From Corynebacterium aurimucosum (lineage in GTDB: Bacteria; Actinomycetota; Actinomycetes; Mycobacteriales; Mycobacteriaceae): 64,000 bases of DNA. Position numbers and translations under genes: made by a program. Each line of letters opens with the position of its first letter. The first letter of the stretch is position 1. Positions 21,731-30,768 of the stretch are shown here, piece after piece. The DNA is taken from contig NZ_CP047048.1 of assembly GCF_030408555.1 (NCBI RefSeq), positions 1,550,001-1,614,000 of the forward strand. Reading direction: 5' to 3'. Under the pieces are notes generated by a model, which saw only the letters and a program-made list of their open reading frames with translations, searched no databases and was not told the DNA's origin.

Positions 21731-22375
21731 TTAGAGTACATCCCCTGCTGCGCGTAGAAACGGATTAGTCGCGCGTTCACGACGCATGGTCGTCGTCGGG
21801 CCGTGGCCCGGCAAGATAGCAAGGGAGTCATCAAGACCCCACACCGGACCGCGCAGTGAACGTTGCATCGCGGCGTGGTCGGAGTGTGGCAAGTCGGTAC
21901 GCCCGATGGAGCCTTTAAATAGCACGTCGCCCGTCAGGGCAATCCCCTCAGCCACGAGGATGACACATCCCGGGGAATGGCCCGGTGCATGGAGCACATC
22001 AAATTCAAGGCCGACAAGACTCAACGTTTCCCCGCCGATCAAGTCGCGGCGGTCCACTACCTGCTTCATGGAAGCGGCAGCAAAGAGCATCTGCGACTCG
22101 GGGGACACACCGGAGCCATCCACCAGCATGAACGCGTCATCCGGGTGGATGTAGACCGGTAGGTCAAACTCGGCAGCGTCGCGCGTGTGATCAATGTGGC
22201 CGTGGGTGAGCACGACGGCTTCAAACTCCAAGGACTTCTCACGCGCGAGCTGCTCAAGCTTCTCGCGCGTGTGCATCCCTGGGTCCACGATGAACGCCCG
22301 GGAACCGTTAGCCACCACATAGGTGTTGGTTTTATAGGGCCCAGCGGCGAAACCGTAGATTTCGGGAGCGCTCAT
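21731..22375 (-). CDS. metallo-beta-lactamase-fold hydrolase, glyoxalase II-like
   Basis: This 214-residue cytoplasmic protein carries the zinc motif THGHIDH at residues 57-63, followed by a downstream histidine in APGHSPG, the aspartate in LTGDVLF and a terminal GHGPTTTM histidine. This set fits the glyoxalase II-type branch. In mycobacteria a similar gene lies between hisS and ppiB, as here. The substrate is unknown, since glutathione is not the main thiol in these bacteria. Its start overlaps the tpx stop by one base. Confidence 0.85.
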   Translation of the reverse strand: MSAPEIYGFAAGPYKTNTYVVANGSRAFIVDPGMHTREKLEQLAREKSLEFEAVVLTHGHIDHTRDAAEFDLPVYIHPDDAFMLVDGSGVSPESQMLFAAASMKQVVDRRDLIGGETLSLVGLEFDVLHAPGHSPGCVILVAEGIALTGDVLFKGSIGRTDLPHSDHAAMQRSLRGPVWGLDDSLAILPGHGPTTTMRRERATNPFLRAAGDVL

Positions 22376-22872
22376 TACTTGAGAGCTGCCAAAGCTGCGT
22401 CGTAGTCCGGCTCGGTCGTGACCTCCGGAACCAGCTCGGTGTAGATCACCTTGTGCTCGGCGTCGGTGACGATGACCGCGCGGGCGAATAGGCCCTTGAG
22501 CGGGGAGCCTTCCAGGACAAGACCGAGCTTATCGGCGAAATCAGAGCGGAAATCAGAAGCGCTGACGACGTTCTCGATGCCCTCCGCAGCGCAGAAACGC
22601 TCCTGCGCGAAAGGCAGGTCGCGGGAGACGGACAGGACAACAGTGTTCTCTAGACCAGCTGCCTCTTCGTTGAACTTGCGCAGCTGGGCCGCGCACACAC
22701 CGGTGTCCACGGATGGGAAGCAAGACACCACTAGGCGCTTGCCTGCGAAGTCAGCGTTAGTCAGCTCTGCCAAGTTGGTTCCCACGAGGGTGAAGTCCGG
22801 CAGGGCGTCACCAACCTTGGGAAGCTCTGTGTTGGTTTCGACGGGTTCATTCTGAAAATTCGTTGTAGCCAT
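22375..22872 (-). CDS. tpx: thiol peroxidase, atypical 2-Cys peroxiredoxin
   Basis: This 165-residue peroxidase reduces peroxides with thioredoxin. The peroxidatic cysteine is Cys60 (PSVDTGVC) and the resolving cysteine is Cys94 (ERFCAAEGI), the spacing expected for Tpx. The ATG at 22872 (MATTNFQNE) is the natural start; longer in-frame extensions run into the divergent promoter region. It is coupled to the hydrolase gene by a one-base stop/start overlap. The cyclophilin gene is divergent, 107 bases away. Confidence 0.94.
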   Translation of the reverse strand: MATTNFQNEPVETNTELPKVGDALPDFTLVGTNLAELTNADFAGKRLVVSCFPSVDTGVCAAQLRKFNEEAAGLENTVVLSVSRDLPFAQERFCAAEGIENVVSASDFRSDFADKLGLVLEGSPLKGLFARAVIVTDAEHKVIYTELVPEVTTEPDYDAALAALK

Positions 22873-22979
22873 GGCACCCAAGCGTACTGACCCGCGGGGC
22901 GGCTCGCCACGGTGAACAACGGTGCGGTTAGGATGAGTGGGTCGAAAGTTTGTGAACCACCACAGTGAAGGAAACATAG

Positions 22980-23840
22980 GTGTCTACTAACAGCCAGCGC
23001 TTGGATGATGCGCTCAATCAGCTCGATCGCGAGCTGAAGTCCCGTGACCGCAAACAAAAGAGCCGACCGCTAGGCGTTGTTCTCATGGCGGCCGTGGTCA
23101 TTATCGCCCTCGTTGGCGGTATTTGGTTCCTGTCCACACGCTCGTCGGAGGAAGAGCAGATTCAAGCTGAGGAAAGCTCGGCTGCGAACACCACCACCGA
23201 AGCCCCCACTGCCGAGGCTTTGAGCGGCAAGCGCGCTAAGTCCCTTGGTGAGACCGTCACCTGCGAGTACAACGAGACTGGCGACGCTTCCCGTGAGGTC
23301 CCCACCCCGCAGGGCAAGGACATTCCTGCCAAGGGTGAGGTGACCGTCAATTTCGCCACCAAGCAAGGCGATATTGAGATGACTCTCGATCGCTCGCTTG
23401 CTCCGTGTACCGTCAACGCAATCACGGACATGATTTCGGCAAAGTACTACGACGACACCGTGTGCCACCGCATGACTGATGGCGGCATCTTCGTCCTGCA
23501 GTGCGGTGATCCCACCGGCAAGGGTTCCGGCGGACCTGGCTTCCAGTTTGCTAATGAATACCCCACCGATGAAGCTGACGACACAGCAATGGCCCAGCCG
23601 GCTCTGTACCCGAAGGGTTCCATCGCCATGGCTAACGCCGGTGAAGACACCAATGGTTCCCAGTTCTTCATTAACTACAAGGACTCGCAGCTTCCGCCTG
23701 CCTATACCTACTTTGGCAACCTGACGGAGAAGGGCCAGAAGACCATCGACGCCATTGCCGCTAAGGGCGTCAAGGATGGACAATCCGATGGTGAACCTGC
23801 TGAAGAGGTTCGCATCACCAAGGCCACCATCGAAAGCTAA
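22980..23840 (+). CDS. membrane-anchored cyclophilin-type peptidyl-prolyl isomerase
   Basis: This 286-residue protein has a basic N-terminus, one membrane segment at about residues 28-46, a Ser/Thr/Glu-rich linker and a C-terminal cyclophilin domain outside the membrane. Seen are [20 protein letters not shown] and [20 protein letters not shown] (two separate signatures), then [12 protein letters not shown]. The start is GTG at 22980, with GAAGGA six to ten bases upstream. The homologous gene in mycobacteria (ppiB, Rv2582) also lies next to the glyoxalase-like gene and rel. It probably folds exported proteins. Confidence 0.9.
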   Translation: MSTNSQRLDDALNQLDRELKSRDRKQKSRPLGVVLMAAVVIIALVGGIWFLSTRSSEEEQIQAEESSAANTTTEAPTAEALSGKRAKSLGETVTCEYNETGDASREVPTPQGKDIPAKGEVTVNFATKQGDIEMTLDRSLAPCTVNAITDMISAKYYDDTVCHRMTDGGIFVLQCGDPTGKGSGGPGFQFANEYPTDEADDTAMAQPALYPKGSIAMANAGEDTNGSQFFINYKDSQLPPAYTYFGNLTEKGQKTIDAIAAKGVKDGQSDGEPAEEVRITKATIES

Positions 23841-23863
23841 GTTTTACCCCCTTTACGGTGATC

Positions 23864-23899
23864 AGCCTCGCACACGTTCAGTGAGCGGGGCTTTTCCTT
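23864..23899 (+). terminator. intrinsic terminator after the cyclophilin gene
   Basis: AGCCTCGC (23864-23871) pairs with GCGGGGCT (23885-23892), with one G-T pair. The stem runs into CTTTTCCTTT. It lies 23 bases after the stop codon. Confidence 0.8.
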
Positions 23900-24128
23900 T
23901 CCCGTCCCTCACCATCCATCACGGTCTAAGAATTTCTTAGCCTTGAGCTGTTCATTTAGCAAAGCATTCTTCGCCCAAAGGCGTCATATCGTGATAAACC
24001 CAGCTCACATGCGACAGTCAGCAGACCTTCAGACTCGCTATTCGAATGGTAGAACCCTTGCAAAACGCGTAGTGCCTCAGTAGCATCTGTGAGGTCTTTG
24101 AAATTCCCGAGATACCTAAGGAACGAGA
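23900..24128 (+). promoter_or_regulatory. upstream region of the small secreted protein genes
   Basis: About 230 bases without a gene. It contains a 15-base near-perfect palindrome, CTAAGAATTTCTTAG, at 23926-23940 (seven-base arms) and the palindrome ATTCGAAT at 24040-24047, which recurs ahead of the second small gene. AAGGA precedes the ATG at 24129. The promoter itself could not be placed with confidence. Confidence 0.4.
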
Positions 24129-24509
24129 ATGAAGCTCTTCTCCCGTAAGGCACTTGTTGCTGCCGCTACCGCCGCTACCGTTTCCCTGTCCGGCGTGACC
24201 GTTGCTACCGCTGAGACCACCAACGATGACACCGCCGCGGTAAACGACACCACCAACGACACCAACACCAACGAGGACGCCGGCAAGGACGCTCCTGAGT
24301 CTGAGGGCAAGAACAACACCAACAACGGCAAGGACGGGAACAAGGACAAGGACGAGGAGTCTTCTTCCTCTTCCTCCAACGACTCCGAGGGTTCCTCCAT
24401 CTCCGACATGAGCCCGCGTGAGATCCGCGACTGGATCGCTGTCTTCACCGCTATCATCGGCGCTCTGGGCACGGTCTTCGCTTTCTACAACAAGAACTTC
24501 GCTAAGTAA
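24129..24509 (+). CDS. small secreted protein with acidic Asn/Ser-rich linker
   Basis: This 126-residue protein is of unknown function. Residues 1-28 are a clear Sec signal peptide (basic MKLFSRK, hydrophobic core, ATA/ET cleavage site). Residues 29-90 are low complexity, dominated by Asp, Asn, Thr, Lys and Ser, with a run of serines. The last 35 residues contain MSPREIRDWIAVFTAIIGAL, a conserved amphipathic or membrane-seeking segment. The next gene encodes a paralogue with the same signal peptide pattern and the same C-terminal motif. A cell-envelope or mycomembrane role is possible, but nothing proves it. Confidence 0.8.
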   Translation: MKLFSRKALVAAATAATVSLSGVTVATAETTNDDTAAVNDTTNDTNTNEDAGKDAPESEGKNNTNNGKDGNKDKDEESSSSSSNDSEGSSISDMSPREIRDWIAVFTAIIGALGTVFAFYNKNFAK

Positions 24510-24566
24510 GTCAGACCGAATAGCTCAGACTTTCCGTTCACATTCGAATCAGATTAGGACCACACC

Positions 24567-24821
24567 ATGAAGTTCTTCTCCCGTAAGTCCATCGTTGCTG
24601 CTGCCACCGCTGCAACCATCGCTTTCTCCGGTACCGCAGTTGCTTCCGCAGCCCCGGTTGAGGATGACAGCTCCTCCAAGGCTTTCTTCGCTCTCTCCTC
24701 CGACGATGAGGGCAACATCAGCCCAAAGGAGATCCGCGAGTGGATCAAGGTCGTCACCTCCATCATCGGCGCCATGGATGACGCTATGCGTCTCGGCGAC
24801 AAGCTCGCCGGCACCAAGTAA
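24567..24821 (+). CDS. small secreted protein, paralogue of the preceding gene
   Basis: This 84-residue protein has the signal peptide MKFFSRKSIVAAATAAT... with a likely ASA/AP cleavage near residue 29. A short acidic stretch leads into ISPKEIREWIKVVTSIIGAM, almost the same motif as in the 126-residue neighbour, but the long linker is missing. The mature protein would have only about 55 residues. It sits 57 bases after the first gene, with its own ribosome-binding site, and is followed by a strong terminator. The pair probably arose by duplication. No function is assigned. Confidence 0.8.
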   Translation: MKFFSRKSIVAAATAATIAFSGTAVASAAPVEDDSSSKAFFALSSDDEGNISPKEIREWIKVVTSIIGAMDDAMRLGDKLAGTK

Positions 24822-24837
24822 GCCACTGGCTCCGTAC

Positions 24838-24877
24838 ACTCCTCTTGCGCACTCCGCGCAGGAGGAGTTTTTGGTTT
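24838..24877 (+). terminator. intrinsic terminator after the small secreted protein pair
   Basis: ACTCCTC, one T-G pair and TGCGC at 24838-24850 pair with GCGCA...GAGGAGT, ending at 24868, around the loop ACTCC. The stem is 13 pairs long and is followed by TTTTTGGTTTT. Confidence 0.88.
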
Positions 24878-24961
24878 TCCGTCCCACCAGATACGGCGCC
24901 CCCGATAGGGTCGATGCGGCTTCTTAAGCACTCAATTTCTCAAGAAGCCAGAACATACAGG

Positions 24962-25537
24962 CTAGTCCGGTTCATCCACTTCCTCGATGCGCTCGGCGCC
25001 GAGGACGTCCTTGAACACGGAGGCATCAACAAGCTGGCCTCGACGGATGACGGAAATTTGGCCGGTTGGCTCCAAAATCATCAGCTGCACATCGCTGCGC
25101 CGGCCCAGGCCAGCTTTGCGCACTGCGGAATTGACGTCTCTCTCGGTAATGTGGGCGAAACTCATATTGTCTTCTTGCAGCTGCCCCTTGTACACGAGCA
25201 AGACTGGCTTGCGGTCGATGAACCGTGACCACGTCACCAGTTGGCGGAAGGTACCGAATGCGGCCTCCAAAAGCATCAGGGTGAAAAGTCCAATGATGCC
25301 GGCGACGAGCGTCGGCGGGTTTCCCACGATGACGCGGCCAGAGACCGCACCAAACATAATGATGATGACGGCGTCAGAGGCAGTGATGGACGTCAGAACA
25401 CGGCTGCCGAAAAGCTTGACCAGGACCATGAAGGCCAGATAGATACCCAGCGTTGCGAGCATCACCAGGGGGATGCGGTGAAGCTCAATGCCGAGCTGAT
25501 ACATTGCCTCGCGTCCAAAAAGCCTCAGTGTATCCAC
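24962..25537 (-). CDS. DUF421 (YetF-like) membrane protein
   Basis: This 191-residue protein has three predicted membrane segments in the first 95 residues. A cytoplasmic domain with the DUF421 signature follows: RFIDRKPVLLVYKGQL, MSFAHITERDVNSAVRKAGL and the end VIRRGQLVDASVFKDVLG. Such proteins are found singly in many bacteria; their role is unknown, with links to spore or envelope physiology in Bacillus. It lies alone between the small secreted genes and the 5'-nucleotidase gene, which ends at a terminator just upstream. Confidence 0.85.
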   Translation of the reverse strand: MDTLRLFGREAMYQLGIELHRIPLVMLATLGIYLAFMVLVKLFGSRVLTSITASDAVIIIMFGAVSGRVIVGNPPTLVAGIIGLFTLMLLEAAFGTFRQLVTWSRFIDRKPVLLVYKGQLQEDNMSFAHITERDVNSAVRKAGLGRRSDVQLMILEPTGQISVIRRGQLVDASVFKDVLGAERIEEVDEPD

Positions 25538-25561
25538 ACCCTACTACCCTACCTTCCGGAA

Positions 25562-25593
25562 GAAAAAGCTAAAGCCCGCACCGTAGCGCGGGC
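25562..25593 (-). terminator. intrinsic terminator after the 5'-nucleotidase gene
   Basis: Read on the minus strand, GCCCGC (25593-25588) pairs with GCGGGC (25579-25574) around an eight-base loop. TTTAGCTTTTT follows. It lies about 20 bases after the stop codon of the minus-strand nucleotidase gene. Confidence 0.82.
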
Positions 25594-25610
25594 CTGTGCA
25601 TCAGAAATGA

Positions 25611-27710
25611 CTAGATGTTGAACTGCTTGCGCAGCTGCTCAATTAACTGCTGTACCGGCGCTGGGAGTGCAGCAACCGGCATATTAATGGCACCGATGAC
25701 TGCCGCCATCGCAGCAGCGATTGCGGCAGCTATACCTACGCCCAAGCCGATGGAGGACCCGGCGTCCTTGGCGGAACCGCCGTCCCGAGAGCCGTCATCC
25801 CCACCAGGGAACAGCGGCAGAACTGCTTCAGTACCAGCATCGGTAGTGATGAGCAGCTTCTCATCACCCGCCAGCTCCTCCGGGAGTGTGAGCTTGACGG
25901 TCGCGCGGCCGCGCTCACCGAACTGCTCGTCACCGGGCTGTGCTGCGTTGTCAATGTCTGCCTCGGCCTTAGCGTCACCCAGTGCAACGGTGACCTTCTT
26001 AGCCTGTGACTCTTCTGCGTTGGAGTAGTTCAGGGAGGAAAGGTCGACTGTGATCTCCTCCCCCGGCTTCAGGTCACCAGACACGTGGGCACCAATCTGG
26101 CCCTGGCCGGTGCGAACCTTGGACTCGCCGGAAGCGATGTAGTCAATCATCGCCTGGGTGTCCATGTAGCCAACGTCATTGCGGTTCTTGATGGAACCGG
26201 GCTCGAAGAAGCCATCGCCGCCGGCCTCCGTCTCGCTGGAGGCAAGGAAGGAGGACAGAGCAATGCTGTAGTTCTTCTCCGGGTCAATCGGTTCACCGTT
26301 AATGGTGACAGACTTAACGCGCTTGCCCTGCTCAGCCTTCTGGTCGTAGACAACGGTGACGTTGTTGGACAGGCCCAGAGCCAGGCGCGGGCGGGACTGG
26401 CCAGGCTTCCACTGGTTCTCCAACGCGGTAATGAAGTCTGCGCCGCTAACCTCCGCGGTGATCACGTAATTACCGAATGGCTGAACGGCAAAGATGTCCT
26501 GGTAGGAAACATCACCTTGCTTGAGGTCGGCGCGCACACCGCCTGCGTTCATGACACCGATTTCGATGTCCTTGTCCGTCTGCTTAGATAGAGCATAGCG
26601 CTGGCCATCGGCAATAAAGTTGTTGAGGGTCGACTCCACACCGCGGTTGGTACCGGTGTCCTTGCCCTCATCAGAACCGCGGTACATGGCCTTCTCGGTG
26701 GTACCAGCAGTCTTGGCACCCTCAATCTCCGCTACCTTCTTTGCTTCCTCGACAACCTTAGCTACCTCGGGGTCGTCTTCGAGGCCCTGCAGCTGAGCGA
26801 AGACATCTGCGTCGGCCACGTCGTACTGCTTGAGATCAATCTTGGTGATCTTCTTCTCGGCCTTGTCGTAGGTGATGTCGGCGTCGTTAAGCACCTTGCC
26901 GTACTCGTAGCCCTGTGCCCAGTACAGCGGCAGTGCGTCCTCACGAGCAACCTCGCCCTGGGTCTTGACGTGAGTATCACCGCCAAAGAGGATATCCACA
27001 TCCTTGTTGAAGCCCTGCGCGAACTGCTGAGCATCCTCGTGCATGAGCGCCACTACAACCTCGGCCTCGCCGGATTCCTTCAGGCGGCTGGCTTCCTTAT
27101 TGGTGGCCTCGACGGGGTCGGAGAACTCGACACCTGGGATGGAGGCGGCGGACACCTTGTACTTGGTGTTGGTGGTAACGGTGCCAACGAAGCCGACCTT
27201 CACACCGTCTACCTCCTTGACGAAGGAAGCATCGAGCAGGGGCTTGCCATCCTTGGTGACGTTGGCGCCCAGGATCGGGAAGTTGGACTGGTCCTTGATA
27301 CGGCCCATCAGGTCATCGGTGCCCTTGTCGAACTCGTGGTTGCCCACAGCCGTGACATCGAGGTTCATGGTATTGAGGGCCTCGTTGGTGTACTTGTCTT
27401 CAGAAATTGCAGACACGAAGGCGGAGCCGCCAACGTTATCACCGGCGGAGGTCAGGGCGTACTCCTGATCCTTGTTGACGGCCTTGATGAGCGCAGCCAT
27501 GCGAGCAGCACCCATCTCGGTGTAGCCGCTCAATTCCTTAGTGTCCTTGTCGAACTCCTCAGCCAGCTCAAGGTGGCCGTGGAAGTCGGTGAAGTTAGTG
27601 ACGGAGAAGGTCACTTGATCAGCCTCGGCGGCGAAGGCAGGTGCGCCGGAGATAGCAACGGCGGTAACGGTGGTGGCGGCCAACAGCTGGCCAAAGCGAC
27701 GGAAGTTCAC
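25611..27710 (-). CDS. secreted, membrane-anchored 5'-nucleotidase / metallophosphoesterase
   Basis: This 699-residue exported enzyme is of the UshA type. A signal peptide covers about residues 1-28 (ending AFAAEA). The metallophosphatase half shows TDFHGHLE with Asp42 and His44, then AVGNHEFDKG and DILFGGDTH. The C-terminal nucleotidase domain has MNAGGVRADL and SYQDIFAVQPFGNYV. Near the end, a Gly/Ala-rich segment (GVGIAAAIAAAMAAVIGAI) should anchor it to the membrane, followed by a short charged tail. It probably hydrolyses nucleotides outside the cell for salvage of phosphate or nucleosides. Confidence 0.9.
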   Translation of the reverse strand: MNFRRFGQLLAATTVTAVAISGAPAFAAEADQVTFSVTNFTDFHGHLELAEEFDKDTKELSGYTEMGAARMAALIKAVNKDQEYALTSAGDNVGGSAFVSAISEDKYTNEALNTMNLDVTAVGNHEFDKGTDDLMGRIKDQSNFPILGANVTKDGKPLLDASFVKEVDGVKVGFVGTVTTNTKYKVSAASIPGVEFSDPVEATNKEASRLKESGEAEVVVALMHEDAQQFAQGFNKDVDILFGGDTHVKTQGEVAREDALPLYWAQGYEYGKVLNDADITYDKAEKKITKIDLKQYDVADADVFAQLQGLEDDPEVAKVVEEAKKVAEIEGAKTAGTTEKAMYRGSDEGKDTGTNRGVESTLNNFIADGQRYALSKQTDKDIEIGVMNAGGVRADLKQGDVSYQDIFAVQPFGNYVITAEVSGADFITALENQWKPGQSRPRLALGLSNNVTVVYDQKAEQGKRVKSVTINGEPIDPEKNYSIALSSFLASSETEAGGDGFFEPGSIKNRNDVGYMDTQAMIDYIASGESKVRTGQGQIGAHVSGDLKPGEEITVDLSSLNYSNAEESQAKKVTVALGDAKAEADIDNAAQPGDEQFGERGRATVKLTLPEELAGDEKLLITTDAGTEAVLPLFPGGDDGSRDGGSAKDAGSSIGLGVGIAAAIAAAMAAVIGAINMPVAALPAPVQQLIEQLRKQFNI

Positions 27711-27881
27711 GTAGGTCTCCTGAGAATGAGAGGAATCTTGTCCACGTGTTTATAACGCATACATCACAATGGCGCAGCGCATGCTGAGACCACCACCAGC
27801 GGGTTCACGTAGGATCTTCTACGGTTTCACCCAGGCGCAACCTTGAGTTCAGCCACGCACCCCCGAATCAGGGGTGGCGGG

Positions 27882-30179
27882 TTAGGCGGTGACGCGATAA
27901 ACGTCGAAGACACCCTCCGTGTTGCGCAACGTTGTCATGAGCTGGCCCAGTTGCTTGGTATCGGAAACCGAGAAGGAAAAGCGCACGGTCGCGATGTGAT
28001 CATCACCGCGATTGGACGTCATCGACAGCACATTGAGGCTCTGCTCGCTGAAAATTCGCGTGAGCTCAAAAAGCAGGCCTTGGCGGTCGATGGCCTCCAA
28101 TTGCAAGGATGCGGCGAATGCACCGGAGGACTTCGGCCCGCCGGCCCACTCCACCTGCATCATGCGCTCCGGCTCGGACTTCAACTTTTCGGCATTGGTG
28201 CAGTCCGCTCGATGGACAGACACGCCACCGCCGCGGGTGACGAAACCAAAGATGGCGTCACCAGGCACCGGCTGGCAGCACTTCGCCAACTTGGCCATGA
28301 CGTCTGGGCTGCCCTCCACCAAGATGCCGGTACCAGTTGCGGAATCCTTCGTGTGCTGAGCACGGGAGTTCTCCAATTCGCTCAGTGGGGTACGCGAAGC
28401 CAAGGCATCGACGGCATCGTCTTGGTCCCCGAACAGGGCCATGAGCTGGTTGGCAACGTGCTGTGCCGACACGTGACCCGCGCCAATAGCGGTATAGAGT
28501 GCATCCACATCGGGATAGTGCAGCTGCTCAGCCACCTGCTTCATGGAGCTGGCGGTAAACAGGCGGTGCATGGGCAAGCCGCCGCGCTGCACCTCAGCAG
28601 CCAAGGCATCGCGCCCGGCCTCGAGGTGCTCTTCACGGCGTTCTTTGGCAAACCACTGCCGCACCTTCGTCTTCGCCCGAGGCGATACGAGGAATTCCTG
28701 CCAATCCCGCGAGGGGCCAGCATTCGGATCCTTTGAGGTAAAAATCTCGACCTTATCGCCGGACTTCAGCTCCGATTCTAGAGCCACGAGCTTGCCGTTG
28801 ACCTTTGCGCCGATGCACCTGTGGCCGACCTCGGTATGCACCGCATAGGCGAAGTCCACAGGGGTGGACCCCGCGGGCAGATTGACCACGTCACCCTTGG
28901 GGGTAAAGGCAAAAATCTGCTTGGTTGTCAGGTCATAGCGCAGCGAATCCAAGAACTCGTTGGGATCTGCAGCTTCCTTCTGCCAATCCAGCAGCTGACG
29001 CATCCACGCCATCTGGTCCACTTCTTCTTGGTGGCCCGAGTTCTTGCCCTTAGTTTCCTTATAACGCCAGTGGGCGGCCACGCCGAACTCCGCGTTATAG
29101 TGCATCTCGTGCGTGCGCACCTGCACCTCAAGGGTGGAACCGCCGGCCCCAATCACGGTGGTGTGCAGTGACTGGTATACGCCGAATCGCGGAGAGGAAA
29201 TATAATCCTTGAAGCGCCCTGGAAGAGCTTGATACAGCGAGTGCACCACGCCAATGGCCGCGTAGCAGGAATTGATGTCATCGACGAGGATGCGGATTCC
29301 CACGAGGTCAAAAATCTCCGCGAAGTCGCGGCCGCGCACGATCATCTTCTGGTAAATCGACCAGTAGTGCTTCGGGCGCCCCATGACCTCGGCCTCAATA
29401 CCATTAGCCTTGAGAGCCTGGCCTACCTGGGCCTTGATTTCCTTCAGCGCTCGATCGCGTGAGGGAGCACGATCCGCCACCATGCGCACGATTTCGTCGT
29501 ACTTCTTTGGGTACAGGATGGCGAAGGCCAAATCCTCAAGCTCCCATTTGACGCTGGCCATTCCTAGGCGGTGAGCCAGTGGCGCAATGACATCGAGAGT
29601 CTGGCGTGCCTTCTTCGCCTGCTTTTCGGGCGGCAGGAAGCGCATGGTCCGCATGTTGTGCAGGCGGTCGCACACCTTGATAACGAGCACGCGCGGGTCG
29701 GTGGCCATGGCCACGATCATCTTGCGGATTGTCTCTGCCTCCGCGGCGGCACCGAGGGCGACCTTGTCAAGCTTCGTTACGCCGTCGACCAACCGGGCCA
29801 CTTCGGGACCAAAGTCACGGGTGAGGTCCTCCAGCGAATAGTCAGTATCTTCCACTGTGTCGTGGAGCAAAGCCGCCGCGACAGTCGTGGTGTCCATACC
29901 AATCTCAGCCGCAATTGTCGCTACCGCCAACGGGTGCGTGATATAAGGTTCGCCGGATTTGCGGAAAACGCCTTCGTGCAGACGCTGTGCCGTGGTGTAG
30001 GCATTGTTGAGCAGCTCCGCATCCGCCTTCGGGTGAAATTCCCGGTGGATCGACATCAACGGGTCCAGAGCCGGATTGATCTTTACGCGACCACCTGTCA
30101 GGGAGCGGGCCAATCGCGCGGACATGCCGCGCACACTGCCTGGCCGCCATGCAGTCTTGTCCTGCTTTTCAGTCGTCAT
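27882..30179 (-). CDS. rel: (p)ppGpp synthetase/hydrolase
   Basis: This 765-residue bifunctional stringent-response protein starts at the ATG at 30179 ([11 protein letters not shown]). The HD hydrolase domain has THPLAV with His82 and [12 protein letters not shown] with His106-Asp107. The synthetase domain has [14 protein letters not shown], and a TGS domain ([21 protein letters not shown]) and a C-terminal ACT domain ([19 protein letters not shown]) follow. All residues expected for both activities seem present. It lies 34 bases after apt, as in C. glutamicum and mycobacteria, tying purine salvage to alarmone control. Confidence 0.96.
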   Translation of the reverse strand: MTTEKQDKTAWRPGSVRGMSARLARSLTGGRVKINPALDPLMSIHREFHPKADAELLNNAYTTAQRLHEGVFRKSGEPYITHPLAVATIAAEIGMDTTTVAAALLHDTVEDTDYSLEDLTRDFGPEVARLVDGVTKLDKVALGAAAEAETIRKMIVAMATDPRVLVIKVCDRLHNMRTMRFLPPEKQAKKARQTLDVIAPLAHRLGMASVKWELEDLAFAILYPKKYDEIVRMVADRAPSRDRALKEIKAQVGQALKANGIEAEVMGRPKHYWSIYQKMIVRGRDFAEIFDLVGIRILVDDINSCYAAIGVVHSLYQALPGRFKDYISSPRFGVYQSLHTTVIGAGGSTLEVQVRTHEMHYNAEFGVAAHWRYKETKGKNSGHQEEVDQMAWMRQLLDWQKEAADPNEFLDSLRYDLTTKQIFAFTPKGDVVNLPAGSTPVDFAYAVHTEVGHRCIGAKVNGKLVALESELKSGDKVEIFTSKDPNAGPSRDWQEFLVSPRAKTKVRQWFAKERREEHLEAGRDALAAEVQRGGLPMHRLFTASSMKQVAEQLHYPDVDALYTAIGAGHVSAQHVANQLMALFGDQDDAVDALASRTPLSELENSRAQHTKDSATGTGILVEGSPDVMAKLAKCCQPVPGDAIFGFVTRGGGVSVHRADCTNAEKLKSEPERMMQVEWAGGPKSSGAFAASLQLEAIDRQGLLFELTRIFSEQSLNVLSMTSNRGDDHIATVRFSFSVSDTKQLGQLMTTLRNTEGVFDVYRVTA

Positions 30180-30213
30180 GTCTGCCTCCGCGAAGTAGCT
30201 TAGGCATACAACC

Positions 30214-30768
30214 TTAGTCCTTCGTCCCCATCTGGTTGAGCACAATCAGCGGAGAACCTTGCAGGCGCTCGCGGCCCTCAAGTCCTTGGACCTCTAGGAC
30301 CACGACGTTGCCCACGACTTCAGCTCCAGCGGATTCCAAGAGCAAGGTGGCGCCGTGGAGTGTGCCGCCGGTTGCGAGGACGTCGTCGACAAGCACGATG
30401 CGCTTGCCCTTAATATCAATGCCGCTACTGGGGATTTCCAGTGCTGCAGTGCCGTATTCCAGCTCGTACTCCTGGGTCAAGACGGGCGGTGGGAGCTTGC
30501 CCTTCTTGCGGATAGCCAAGATTCCTAGTCCCAGCTTGTAGGCTACGGCTGAACCAAGCAGGAAACCGCGTGCATCGAGGCCGCCGATCATGTCTGCGCC
30601 GAGCTCCTTGCAGGCCTCTGCTAAGCCATCGACAACGACGGTGAAGGAATCTGCGTCAGCCAACACCGGGGTCAGATCCTCGAAAAGAATTCCCTCCTCT
30701 GGGAAATCCTGGACAAGGCGCACCTTATCCTTCAAGGCTTGTGCTGCTGCGACGTAAATCTCGCTCAC
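30214..30768 (-). CDS. apt: adenine phosphoribosyltransferase
   Basis: This 184-residue enzyme makes AMP from adenine and PRPP. The PRPP-binding loop [12 protein letters not shown] is complete, the [15 protein letters not shown] segment is in the usual N-terminal position, and [16 protein letters not shown] matches the family. It overlaps the peptide-binding lipoprotein gene by four bases and precedes rel. This dciAE-apt-rel order is known from C. glutamicum. Confidence 0.95.
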   Translation of the reverse strand: MSEIYVAAAQALKDKVRLVQDFPEEGILFEDLTPVLADADSFTVVVDGLAEACKELGADMIGGLDARGFLLGSAVAYKLGLGILAIRKKGKLPPPVLTQEYELEYGTAALEIPSSGIDIKGKRIVLVDDVLATGGTLHGATLLLESAGAEVVGNVVVLEVQGLEGRERLQGSPLIVLNQMGTKD

